Shown here piece by piece: positions 1 through 9,735 of a stretch of 64,000 bases of DNA; the stretch's first letter is position 1; every line of letters begins with the position of its first letter. The DNA comes from Neoceratodus forsteri (lineage: Eukaryota; Chordata; Ceratodontiformes; Ceratodontidae): assembly GCA_016271365.2 (NCBI GenBank), contig CM057456.1, positions 608,473,501 through 608,537,500 on the forward strand, given 5' to 3'. The notes under the pieces were generated by a model. That model was not told the origin of the DNA and did not search any database. It saw nothing but the letters and a program-made list of their open reading frames with translations. The position numbers and the translations under genes were made by a program.

Positions 1-244
1 CAGCACCGGGGTCACACGGCTAGACCTAGGAAATCCAGTCAGCTACCTGGCAGCTGTTTTCTGCACCAACTGCAGCCAGCGATGGGTACCTTCAGAGACC
101 CCGTAGCAGAGAGCATTACAGTAGTCGAGTCTGGATGTTACAATGGCATGCACCAGTGAGGGTAGATCCTCAGGCAGAACTAGGGGTTTGATCCTGGCAA
201 TGTTCCTTTAGTGGTAAAACCACTGGATGACAGCCGACACCTGA
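1..244 (-). pseudogene. L2 ORF2, C-terminal part
   Basis: Reading the minus strand gives a recognisable L2 C-terminal segment with the pieces NIARIKPLVL, LVHAIVTSRLDYCNAL and LQLVQ, stopping at the window edge. The same segment occurs in the plus-strand L2 at 17337-17560. An in-frame stop sits in the middle, so it is a relic. It joins the L2 part at 1465 when the hAT-like insertion is removed. Confidence 0.85.
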
Positions 245-252
245 GCTTCAAG

Positions 253-885
253 CAAGGCCCTAAATTCTGCGGCCATGATTTTACTTGTAAGAAGACTGCA
301 ATCTACCGCTAAGAACTTCTGCAATGCCACAGAATTCACTCTTCTTTGTGATTTTTATTAATAATTCTGTTTATCCATAGAACCTGGTTCCCTTTCCCTC
401 TTTTTATATCCAAAATCCCTCTATGATCAGAATGTGATGTTATCATTGCTATAACATCATAAATTAGCTAATGAAATGGCTTCATTGTGCAACAGAAATG
501 AATAGTCACTTATCTACCATAGTTCCCACTGCCAGAGGTGGTAGTACAGCACATCAGGCATGGTGATATTTGTTCAACCTGCACTACAGATTAATACAAT
601 TTTCAATTTTTCTTACGTTATTGTACTTGGGCCAGCTTAAACAAAACCTTGACAATATCATAGACCTCTTAAGTCCATACCTCACTTTGTGCAAACGTAT
701 TTGTGCCTTTAAGGTATAGCGATACCATCTGAAATGAATAACTGGTAAAATTAATTTACCTGTCATTTTTAAGAAAAATAAAGTAATTATGCCTAGAAAA
801 GTGGAATATAATTATGTGAAAATCATACAAAAGGGCCCACAAAAGGAAAAAATAGGAGGTGCTCTTAGTAAAATGGAAATTAAAA

Positions 886-938
<53 letters not shown>

Positions 939-1456
939 TATATATATATATATATACCTGTACTGTATATATACACACACACACACACACACATACAGTA
1001 TCTCTCTCTCTCTCTCACACTATACACATACACATACACTTTTGCATGTATGTTACAGATAGCATATACATATATAAGTGATACACAGTGGAGACCTCAT
1101 TAGTGGTATAGATACCATGCATATAGAAATACCTTATTTATCACATAAGCTCCCCTCTACATATTTTATTTATGCAATAGGCTGAGATATTTGTTTTGCT
1201 TTTTTAGGCATACAATTATTTCTATAAGCCTGTTATTTTTTGAACTAGTGCTACTGTGCTTCCTCCATCCTGATTGCTGTAACCACTGCCATGAAAGTGA
1301 AGTCAGGATGACAAGCTGACACTGTGATATGGTAGTTTGTTAGTGCCGCAGAACTTCCGCAAAAATTACAAACCACTGCTGCAGAAGTTCTGCGGCAAAT
1401 AATAGTGCTGCTGCAGAACTTGGTCCCACTGTGCCGTAGAAAAGTAGGGGCCTTGG
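253..1456. mobile_element. Non-autonomous hAT-like DNA transposon inserted in L2
   Basis: The 1204-bp segment is flanked by a perfect 8-bp direct repeat GCTTCAAG (245-252 and 1457-1464), the target-duplication size of hAT elements. Its ends are inverted repeats beginning CAAGGCCC: left CAAGGCCCTAAATTCTGCGG, right (reverse complement) CAAGGCCCCTACTTTTCTAC. Motifs of the kind GCCGCAGAA recur near both ends, as expected for transposase-binding subterminal repeats. No transposase is visible. The L2 reading resumes on either side. A shorter relative lies at 47154-47516. Confidence 0.85.
889..1016. repeat. Compound microsatellite (TA)n-(CA)n-(TC)n
   Basis: A TA run of about 65 bp with a short CA interruption is followed by a CA run (about 972-992) and a TC run (about 1000-1016). 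It lies inside the hAT-like element. Apparent open frames here encode only YIYI and CVCV repeats and are not genes. Confidence 0.95.
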
Positions 1457-1464
1457 CTTCAAGT

Positions 1465-2772
1465 TTCAGTCTGTCGTCAAGGATCACACCAAGATCTCAC
1501 ACCCCGGGGAGGCTGTCAACAGAGTGGGTTCCAGGCATAACCCAGTAACCATGTTGGAGGCACTCCCATCATGCTCTCATCCCAGCTCAATCACAAGAAC
1601 CTCCATCTTGTCTGGGTTAAGTTGCAACCAGCTGGAGGACATCCAATCATTGATCTCGGCCAGGCAGATATTAAGCACTTCCACAGCATCTGATGTTCCA
1701 GGTGAAAAGGACAGGTTCAGTTGGGTATCATCTGCATAACAGTGACAACCCACGCTGTGTCACCTAATGAGCTCACCCACTGGCAGCATATACACTGCAA
1801 ATAACATTGGAGACAAGCTCAACCCCTGACGTACTCCACGTGGCAAGAGCTTCGGGGAGGAGGAGAAATTCCCCGTCACCACCCGTGGCTTCTTGCCAGA
1901 AAGAAAGGATTCAAACCAGCTGATGACAGTGCTGGTGAGTCCACAGTACTCTCTGAGGTGATCAAGAAGCACAAAGTGATCTACAGTGTCAAAGACTGAG
2001 GAGAAATCAAAGAGTACAAGAATTGACTTGCCTCCTCCTCTCTCTCTCTCTCAACCTGAGGAGGTCATTGAGCACCCTAACTAATGCCGTTCTGGTGCTG
2101 TGCCTAGCTCTGAAACCTGATTGGAGTGGCTCATAGATGTCAAAGGATACACGGTGCTCCTCAAGCTGCTGCGCCATGATTTTCTCAACAACCTTGCCCA
2201 AAAAAGGAAGGTTGGAGACAGGATGGTAATTGGCAAGGACGTCAGGGTCGAGAGATGGCTTCTTCAGACGGGGCCTCACCAGAGCCTCTTTCAAGGCTTC
2301 TGGAAATACCCCCCTGACAATGAACACCAGACAATCCTGGCGAACAGTGGGCAAACAGAACCAATGCATCTCAACAAGAAACAAGCTGTAGCCAGGTCCA
2401 GTTCACAGTACGTGTGCTTCAGCTTCGAGATGACCTCAGTGACCTTGGCCACCTCCACCGGTTTAAACTCCCCCAAGACAGGTGGAGTGCTCCTGTTACA
2501 TCCAGAATGATCACTATGAGTAGCAATGCTGCTCGTTGATGGGGATCCCCTGTTGGATAGAGGACACTCTGTCTGAGAAGAACTGAGCAAACTCATCATA
2601 TAAAGTAATTGAAAAGGCTTTACTCAGCTGTAGACAGACAGGTTGGAAAAGTCTGTCAACAGTCCTAAAAAGCTGAGCAGGTCAGTTCTTCCTGGAAGCA
2701 TTCTCCATGGACAGGAACTCTGCCTTCTTACAGTTTATTTCCTCCTGGTAATCAGAATAATGAGAATGCAAG
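1465..2772 (-). pseudogene. L2 ORF2, reverse transcriptase domain
   Basis: The minus strand encodes several L2 reverse transcriptase blocks: LANYHPVSNLPFLGKVVEK (fingers), RARHSTRTALVRVLNDLL, WFESFLSGKKPRVVTGNFSS and a degraded GVRQGLSLSPMLFAVYMLP (motif B region). The usual SAFDTVDH stretch is disrupted near 2010-2050 beside a TC-rich expansion. The frame changes between about 1972 and 2007 and again near 2384. The 2600-2772 part matches the segment just before the reverse transcriptase in the plus-strand L2 (16060-16250). The upstream coding part continues beyond the LTR element at 9736. Confidence 0.85.
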
Positions 2773-4277
2773 TGTAACCCCTCACCCCTGCCTTTTTAGC
2801 AAAACGACAGGTGGCATGCTGTTGAAGCTGACAGCAGTACCTGGTGGGGACTGGGTTTGGGGAGGATGAGGTTACTTGGCACAGGGGGCCTAGGATTGGC
2901 TACTCTGCACAGGGGCACCCAAGTAAATCCGAACACAGGAAGCAATAACTGTAATGTCCAGAACCAGGAATGGGATTCTCCAGTGTGGCTTTTATTCACA
3001 TCCAAGCTGAACAAACAAAGCATAGACAGACCCCCATGGGGCTACATTTCCTGGTAATGCAGATTAGAGACGACAGAACACTTTATCACTATTTCCAGCC
3101 CTCAGGCTCTAAACCCACCAGGCACACAGCCCAGACTTGCAAGCAGTTTTGGGTACACAGCCCGACTTGTACACTACTTGGGTTTTCTCCACTGGCCCGG
3201 CTCCCCTGCCGCCCACTTGATCCGTGGTCCATTTGAGAATGAACCAATTATCCTGTTGTGGCTCCCCAAACCACACTGAGAGCCTTCGACTCCTAGAGAG
3301 AATTTTACTTCCAATCCCACGTCTGAGTACTTCCCTCATCACTGGCCAAGTGCCTGAGGTAAAGTAGAAATCCGTAGAAGAAATCCGTAGAGGTGGACCT
3401 GGTCACTAAAGATGGGGGGCCACCCACCTCCAGCTCCCACAGCCCATACCCAGCCATTTCTCTGGAAACTGAACAATTTCTTTACTGAAAACGTTCAAAT
3501 GTAGATTCTGGGTAGACGTCTGTCACATCTCCTCTACATATCATTTTCATCCCAACAAGCTCTGGACTTGAACTTACTTTTACTTTGCTTAGCCCATTAC
3601 TCTAGGCTTCCCAATATTTTAGTAGTTCAATACCCACATTGTCACACAAGTCCCAGGGTGAAAAACATAGGCCCTTTCAGGAAGAGCAGACACTCACCCT
3701 CACGTTGCAGGTGCCCCACAGGCGACTCACAAATCTTCTTGTTCTCCCAAATAAACTCTGGAACACATATGCAGCTTCTCCATTACTAGCAGAACTAGGG
3801 GGTTGCCCCAGGAATCTGCAGGGAACCCTTTCCTGCCCCCCTCCCTGGAGGGAGGGGGCACTGAGACCTGAAAACAGCGGTCTCCACCACTTCAATTATC
3901 TTCTGTGTCTCTCTTTAAGGTGGAGACACACACCCTTTTTACTTAAAAGTAGCCCTCTGTCAGGGCTGAGGCTCCTAGAGCCTAACTGAGCTGCTGAGCT
4001 GCTTTCTCAGCAAGCTCCAACACCAACTCCACACAGAACTGACTGAATCTCTTAAAACTTCCCAAGCATTCTAACTAACTCCCTTGCTGCAGATTCCAAT
4101 GTGGCTCATGCAGCTGCAATAGTTCTATTGGTGATGTCATCCCTCAGTCTCAGCTGAGACTGAGAACAGAGTGAGACAGTGTGAAACCCATTTAACTGGA
4201 GTTTCACAAGCTGCCTTCCCTGCCTACCAGTAGGTCTTACTGGGATTCTAGTAACCCCGGGTAACAAGGGGGTTACA
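2773..4277 (-). repeat. LTR (3' LTR in minus orientation)
   Basis: This 1505-bp copy of the long terminal repeat has TGTAACCC/GGGTTACA termini. It carries AATAAA on the minus strand (plus 2991-2996), a likely polyadenylation signal. It also has a perfect 22-bp palindrome at 4145-4166 centred on CAGCTG. Its partner is 8230-9735. Open frames within it are mirrored in the partner only because the DNA is duplicated; I do not regard them as genes. Confidence 0.9.
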
Positions 4278-5175
4278 CTCGCCCTTGACCAGGAAAATGA
4301 CTGTCCACAGTCATTATTTACCCGGCCTTAGGCTATCCCACCTTATGTGCTACCTGCAGAGGGGGGTGATCAGGCCCCCTCCTACCATGTGCAAGCACAG
4401 GCAGGCAACACTAAGGGCCTAGAGGCCTTTAGCTGACATATCAGCCTCTACACTATCCACTTACTATGGACACCTAGTGGCTCTGGTAGAACTATCCGGA
4501 GCATAGCCCTGATAGATCAGCACTGCGGTCCCAATGGCCATTCAGGACCACAGCCTGTCTATCCCCCCTAACCCTCTAGGGAAAACCTATCTGCTTCTAA
4601 CCTAATACCCCCAAAACCAAAACAACCCGGGGACCTCCCCGACCTTGGGTAACCTGCAACCACACACCACTGAAATACCACATTTTATACCATTTTACTG
4701 CCTCCTCCCTACCCCCACAACCACACCTGTGGAAGGAAAGGGTTAATACAGTAACAATAACACCACAGTACTTTAAATTTCTACACACTAAAGTACTAGT
4801 GAGGAACTCCGATGAGCCACTCCTCCTCTTCCTCCTCTTGTATTCTCTTCTGTCCCCCCAGGAACACCTGTAAGAAACAGAAAGACAACACACACTCCTA
4901 ATCTGCATACACAGTCTACCTAGACCCCTACCATCAAAACACTGAAGAATCCCAAAAAGATTTTTTTAGAAAAAGGTAGAAAAACGGTATATACATTAGA
5001 AAAAAATGACATTATTTACAATACACATTTGGGGGGATGGAGTGCCCTAAAAGTCCCAACTAGTGACCACAAGGCCCGAAGGCTAGTCCAATAAAGAGTC
5101 TCTCCTGGGCCGGAGCCCGGTGAAGCACAGTTCTAACAGGCCAAAGTCCCGAAGGGGAGAGTCTTTGAGGACAGT
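4278..5175 (-). other. LTR-element interior, 3' non-coding part
   Basis: No family motif is visible. A minus-strand open frame at 4597-4908 (about 100 codons) looks like chance. The bases touching the LTR read AAGGGCGAG on the minus strand, a possible polypurine tract. Confidence 0.4.
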
Positions 5176-5595
5176 TCACACATTTTGGAGTCTGCTAGTG
5201 TAGGGTGTGTACTGCAATGTCATAAAGATAGAAAAGTTTGGACTTACCAGCCCATTGTAGAATGGAAATTCTGCACCGACCTGCACCTCTGACGAAGACT
5301 CTCCCTGGCAGCATTTCTTGCGATACAGCTGGGCGGACATCTTCCGGGAACCACAGGAGGGCACATCTGGGAACTGCTGGGATGATGTCATCTCTGGAGA
5401 TGGAACCTTAGAACAGGAACAAAAATAAAACAGCTGGTCTGACGTCATCCAATTACCAGGCGATGGCTCAGGACACAGCTGGGCTGGTGCCCTCTCTGGA
5501 TCTGAAGTCATCTGGTGGGCCAGTTGATGGATTCTGGAAAGGCCAGTACACTGTAGAACTGATGAATGTGGGGCACCTGAGTCCTGGATGTCCAT
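5176..5595 (-). CDS. Unassigned open frame downstream of the LTR-element ORF
   Basis: About 139 codons are open on the minus strand, rich in Ser, Pro, Gln and Cys, with no motif I recognise. It begins about 50 bases after the end of the larger ORF at 5644. It could be a continuation that lost its frame, an untranslated 3' region, or chance. The composition does not resemble protease or Gag domains. Low confidence as a gene. Confidence 0.2.
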   Translation of the reverse strand: MDIQDSGAPHSSVLQCTGLSRIHQLAHQMTSDPERAPAQLCPEPSPGNWMTSDQLFYFCSCSKVPSPEMTSSQQFPDVPSCGSRKMSAQLYRKKCCQGESSSEVQVGAEFPFYNGLVSPNFSIFMTLQYTPYTSRLQNV

Positions 5596-5643
5596 ATTGG
5601 CGAATCAATAAAGGCACTTTACAGTCTGGTGTGGCAGTATTCA

Positions 5644-6843
5644 CTACCACTGCTCAGCTTTCCATTTAGTAGGCATGGGCACATTTGCCGAGAGGTCCTT
5701 GCACTGGGGCCAATAGTACCTGGGGTCAGGAGCTTGAATTATTACCCCGTCTGGGCGCACATAATCGCTGAGTGGGAGATTACGTCCCTGTCCGTCCACT
5801 ATTCTCACTCTGTCTATAAACAGTGTCCTGCCTCTTCCACTGGGTATACTTCTCGTGTGAAACAGTCTGTTCTTTACATGCTTGTTGGCCCCAGGATGCA
5901 CACTTTTCATTGCTTCGTCCCAGGTCCTGGATTTCCTGCTGTTTTCAATCTCCTCCCAGACTTTCCGAGGAAAGGTAGGAAAGGTCATACCATAGATCTC
6001 ATTCGCCTTCCTACGAACCAGTCTCTCCTCTTTACTTGCTTTGGTCAATCTGAGACCGCTAGCCTGGCCTAGGGGTGGCCAGTCCTGGTTCTGCCAGCTA
6101 CGCATCCTTAAAGAAATTAGAAACGGATCCTTGACTTCTTCCTCTTGCAAAGCCAGGGCATTGGCATCACCACTTTCTTCCAAGCATTTCTCTGAGGCAA
6201 GATCTTGAGGCTGTGTACCCGTTCCTTTTTCACAAGGCCACATAGGTTTCCCCTCATCTTCCTCTTCACTGAGGATCTGAGCCCAGGAGTGAGCACTCGT
6301 TCTCACTCCTGAGACTATCCACTCATCACTAGGCGCAAAGTTGACACCTCCCACTCAAAGGCCTCCGCATCTCATCTTCACCCTAAGAGACTTGGGCTAG
6401 GCCCCAGGGTCTATTGATGCTTTATCCAAACTTTTCTTCCGGGATCCAGCATCCGAAACTTCAACTTCTGGTTCTGTCTCTAACTCTGCACCCTCTAGCT
6501 TTGTGCCACACTCCCCCAAGGGGCCTTCCTCCACAGGCACCACCTGGTGCTGTGTGCTGCCAACTGCAGATTCCTGAACCTTTGTCCATGTGGAAGCCAA
6601 CCGGATTGGAGGTGCTTTATATAAGCCATATTCTTCTAGGCATCCAGCACAGTGAGGAATCATGAAGACGTCCCTTCCAGCTCTCAAGCATATTTGACAT
6701 ACATGCACTGGATATCCAGGAACCGCCACATGAGGAGGCAGTTGTCCTCCATAGCACAACTTTTCAATATCCCTCAGTCTATTTACTGCTGCTGTTACTG
6801 CAACCCGGGCATGATCCGGGTAACGAGCTGGTACTGAGGCCAT
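5644..6843 (-). pseudogene. Unrecognised LTR-element ORF with CxxC...HCxxC cluster, two in-frame stops
   Basis: The likely start is the ATG at 6843 (MASVPARYP...). One frame then runs to 5644 with only two interruptions close together, TAG at 6399-6397 and TGA at 6357-6355, giving about 148 codons before them and about 236 after. The first part has Cys49-x2-Cys52 and His64-Cys65-x2-Cys68 (VCQIC, then PHCAGC), a plausible zinc-binding site, then an acidic Glu-rich stretch. The second part is charged, with a basic Lys/Arg-rich middle and a Trp-rich end (RYYWPQC, TKWKAEQW). I do not recognise the family. It could be a Gag-like protein or a captured cellular gene. A splice-acceptor-like tract ends two bases before the ATG. 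The stops may be mutations or sequencing errors. Confidence 0.5.
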
Positions 6844-6845
6844 AA

Positions 6846-7414
6846 CTGCAGAAAACAAACAAAAGTTCACTGTAACTGAAAGTCCCACTTTACTGAACAC
6901 ACTCTTTAGTTGTAAAATGGCTCCTCTGCTGCTGTGTTTACTTTACTACCCCACCCTGTAATGGCGGCGGCAGCACTCCTGTGCATCAACATTCAGAAAC
7001 TGGGTCAAGCCACTGTGCACCCGATTTACACAAACTACCGATAACTTTTGCTCAAACTGTACAACTTGCTCTATTCTTGCTTTAAACACATTTACAGGAT
7101 TTTCCACGGACTTTTTACATGCCTGAAACATTTATTTTATTCACAGTCCCTTAAAGCTTCAGGTTTTTAGCACAGGATTGCCTGTATAACTAGTGCTGCA
7201 CATTTGGCTACAACCCACAGTCTCTCTCTGGCTTTAAACTTTAAACTGAGGCTGAATTCATTACTATGCACACAGTCAATGGCTTAACAGACTTGCACTT
7301 GCTGGCAGGTCTTGACACAGTCGTTACTTGCAAAGCGACTATACTGCTGCACACACATTTATATGGCATAGGGCAGAAAATCACTGTTTGAGCAGTTTCC
7401 ATGTTGTTACTTAC
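6846..7414 (-). other. Possible intron upstream of the LTR-element ORF
   Basis: On the minus strand a donor-like ATA|GTAAGTAA occurs at 7414. An acceptor-like pyrimidine tract ending TTTTCTGCAG occurs at 6846, and the ORF ATG follows two bases later. Together they would remove 569 bases from the leader. This is inference from consensus sequences only; no transcript evidence is available. Confidence 0.3.
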
Positions 7415-7689
7415 TATTATCAGTAGCTGTTTGCTGCGATAGGGAAAAACGGCCTGCAGCCAGTTCTTGGAGGCCTCAGAACAGAAACGGGCGGGCAGTC
7501 CTACCGATCGTCTTCTCGACCACCACACTTGCAATTTCAACGATCGATTAAGCGGGTTGAGCCGATTTTAAACAAGATAGTCTATTTTTACAAGGTTTAC
7601 AGATTTTAACACTCTGCGATGCTCCTCCATTAGCCAGTACATGCACTCCACTCACACTCCCTCTCGAATGCTGGGGCAGTCACTGTAGA

Positions 7690-7770
7690 GCTGGCTGAGG
7701 GGCGGGACTGATCGCAGCCTGACCAATCACATGACGCCATGCAAATGAGCCTCTTCTTCCTCGCGAGGGC
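7690..7770. promoter_or_regulatory. CpG-rich promoter-like block inside the LTR element
   Basis: Within 60 bases there are a GC box (GGGGCGGGA, 7699-7707), a CCAAT box (7723-7727), a CRE-like TGACG and a perfect octamer ATGCAAAT (7739-7746). The block lies in the leader of the LTR element, upstream of the possible intron and ORF on the minus strand. Such a cluster is typical of cellular promoters. Direction and activity cannot be told from sequence. Confidence 0.35.
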
Positions 7771-8229
7771 TCTTCTCCTCATGGCGATCGTCGAGCAGAC
7801 AAATTTAAACTGCAGAATGCAACTTTTTTTTTTCAACTGACTTCATGGCGGGAGCCCATTTCAGCCATTTAACATAGCCATTACACCTGCAAGTCTCTCA
7901 TTCATTCAAAAAGCATTTCCAACGTCCAGGGCACAATTTTCCTGTTGCTACCCCTAGTCTTCCACACTTTTCTTTACCACAGTTCATTTTAAAGCAGGCA
8001 AAAATGCTGTAAACAATTGATGCAGGACAAGGGCACACTCTTTGGCTTTACTGCTTCTTGGTAAACAGTTAGCATTTTAAACAGCAGCATAAGATCCACA
8101 GCACACAGCAACACACTTAGTAAATTGTTTCAGCTTTTTGGGCTACCCACTGCCAGATAGCCAAAACGCTAGCCCCCTCGCCTGAGCACCTTCCTTCCAG
8201 AACAAAATCCAAAGCGGTGCCTCCATTTT
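7771..8229 (-). other. LTR-element leader next to the 5' LTR
   Basis: No coding signal is seen. On the minus strand the first bases after the LTR read AAAATGGAGGCACC. The TGG could start a primer-binding site, but I cannot match it convincingly to a tRNA 3' end. Confidence 0.3.
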
Positions 8230-9735
8230 TGTAACCCCTCACCCCTGCCTTTTTAGCAAAATGACAGGTGGCATGCTGTTGAAGCTGACAGCAGTACCTG
8301 GTGGGGACTGGGTTCAGGGAGGATGAGGTTACTCGGCACAGGGGGCCTAGGTTTGACTACTCTGCACAGGGGCACCCAAGTAAATCCCCACACAGAAAGT
8401 AATAACTGTAATGTCTAGAACCAGGAATGGGATTCTCCAGTGTGGCTTTTATTCACATCCAAGCTGAACAAACAAAGCATAGACAGATCCCCATGGGGCT
8501 ACATTTCCTGGTAATGCAGATTAAAGACTACAGAACACTTTATCACTATTTCCAGCCCTCAGGCTCTAAACCCACCAGGCACACAGCCTAGACTCGCATG
8601 CAGCTTTGGGTACACAGCTCGACTTGTACACTACTTGGGTTTTCCCCACTGGCCCGGCTCCCCTGCCACCCACTTGATCCGTGGTCCATTTGAGGAATGA
8701 ACCAATTATCCTGTTGTGGCTCCCCAAACCACACTAGAGCCTTCGACTCCTAGAGAGAATTTTACTTCCAATCCCATGTCTGGGTACTTCCCTCATCACT
8801 GGCCAAGTGCCTGAGGTAAAGTAGAAATCCGCAGAAGAAATCCGTAGAGGTGGACCTGGTCACTAAAGATGGGGGGCCACCCACCTCCAGCTCCCACAGC
8901 CCATACCCAGCCATTTCACTGGAAACTGAACAATTCCTTTACTGAAAACTTTCAAATGTAGATTCTGAGTAGATGTCTGTCACATCTCCTCTACATATCA
9001 TTTTCATCCCAACAAGCTCTGGACTTGAACTTACTTTTACTTTGCTTAGCCCATTACTCTAGGCTTCCCAGTATTTTAGTAGTTCAATCCCCACATTGTC
9101 ACACAAGTCCCAGGGTGAAAAACATAGGTCCTTTCAGGAAGAGCAGACACTCACCCTCACGTTGCAGGTGCCCCACAGGCGACTCACAAATCTTCTTGTT
9201 CTCCCAAATAAACTCTGGAACACATAGGCAGCTTCTCCATTACTAGCAGAACTGGGGGTTGCCCCAGGAATCTGCAGGGAACCCTTTCCTGCTCCCCTCC
9301 CTCCCTGGAGGGAGGGGCACTGAGATACGAAAACAGTGGTCTCCACCACTTCAATTATCTTCTGTGTCTCTATAAGGTGGAGACACACACCTTTTTTACT
9401 TAAAAGTAGCCCTCTGTCAGGGCTGAGGCTCCTAGAGCCTAACTGAGCTGCTGAGCTGCTTTCTCAGCAAGCTCCCAACACCAACTCCACACCGAACTGA
9501 CTGAATCTCTTCAAAACTTCCCAACGTTCTAACCAACTCCCTTGCTGCAGATTCCAATGTGGCTCATGCAGCTGTGATAGTTCTATTGGTGATGTCATCC
9601 CTCAGTCTCAGCTGAGACTGAGAACAGAGTGAGACAGTGTGAAACCCATTTAACTGGAGTTTCACAAGCTGCCTTCCCTGCCTACCACTAGGCCTTACTG
9701 GGATTCTAGTAACCCCGGGTAACAAGCGGGTTACA
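8230..9735 (-). repeat. LTR (5' LTR in minus orientation)
   Basis: The 1506-bp partner of 2773-4277 has the same termini, the same minus-strand AATAAA (plus 8448-8453) and the same perfect 22-bp palindrome (9602-9623). It is followed by the 4-bp duplication CAAG and then by L2 sequence, which shows the precise insertion point. Confidence 0.9.

Larger units (their letters stand above)
2773..9735 (-). mobile_element. LTR element without visible reverse transcriptase, inserted in L2
   Basis: Two direct repeats of about 1.5 kb bracket a 3.95-kb interior. Each LTR begins TGTAACCC and ends GGGTTACA, and the whole is flanked by a 4-bp duplication CAAG (2769-2772 and 9736-9739). The minus orientation is favoured: the longest interior open frames are minus-strand, AATAAA appears in both LTRs on that strand, and the purine-rich AAGGGCGAG abuts the downstream LTR. 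A possible primer site (TGG starting a few bases inside the upstream LTR) is weak. I see no protease, integrase, reverse transcriptase or RNase H motifs, so it looks non-autonomous or cargo-bearing. By hand I counted about 22 differences over the first 510 aligned LTR bases, so it is fairly young. Confidence 0.88.

Noticed and set aside
756..1103. Open frames of YIYI/CVCV repeats on both strands
   Set aside because: They are translations of TA and CA microsatellites.
2121..2510. Plus-strand open frame of about 130 codons
   Set aside because: It lies opposite the clear L2 reverse transcriptase on the minus strand and has no motif of its own.
5629..6072. Plus-strand open frame of 147 codons in the LTR element
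   Set aside because: It is antisense to the longer minus-strand ORF, which is longer and agrees with the LTR orientation.
8221..8229. Primer-binding site for a named tRNA next to the LTR
   Set aside because: TGG is present, but the following bases do not fit any tRNA 3' end I can recall well enough.
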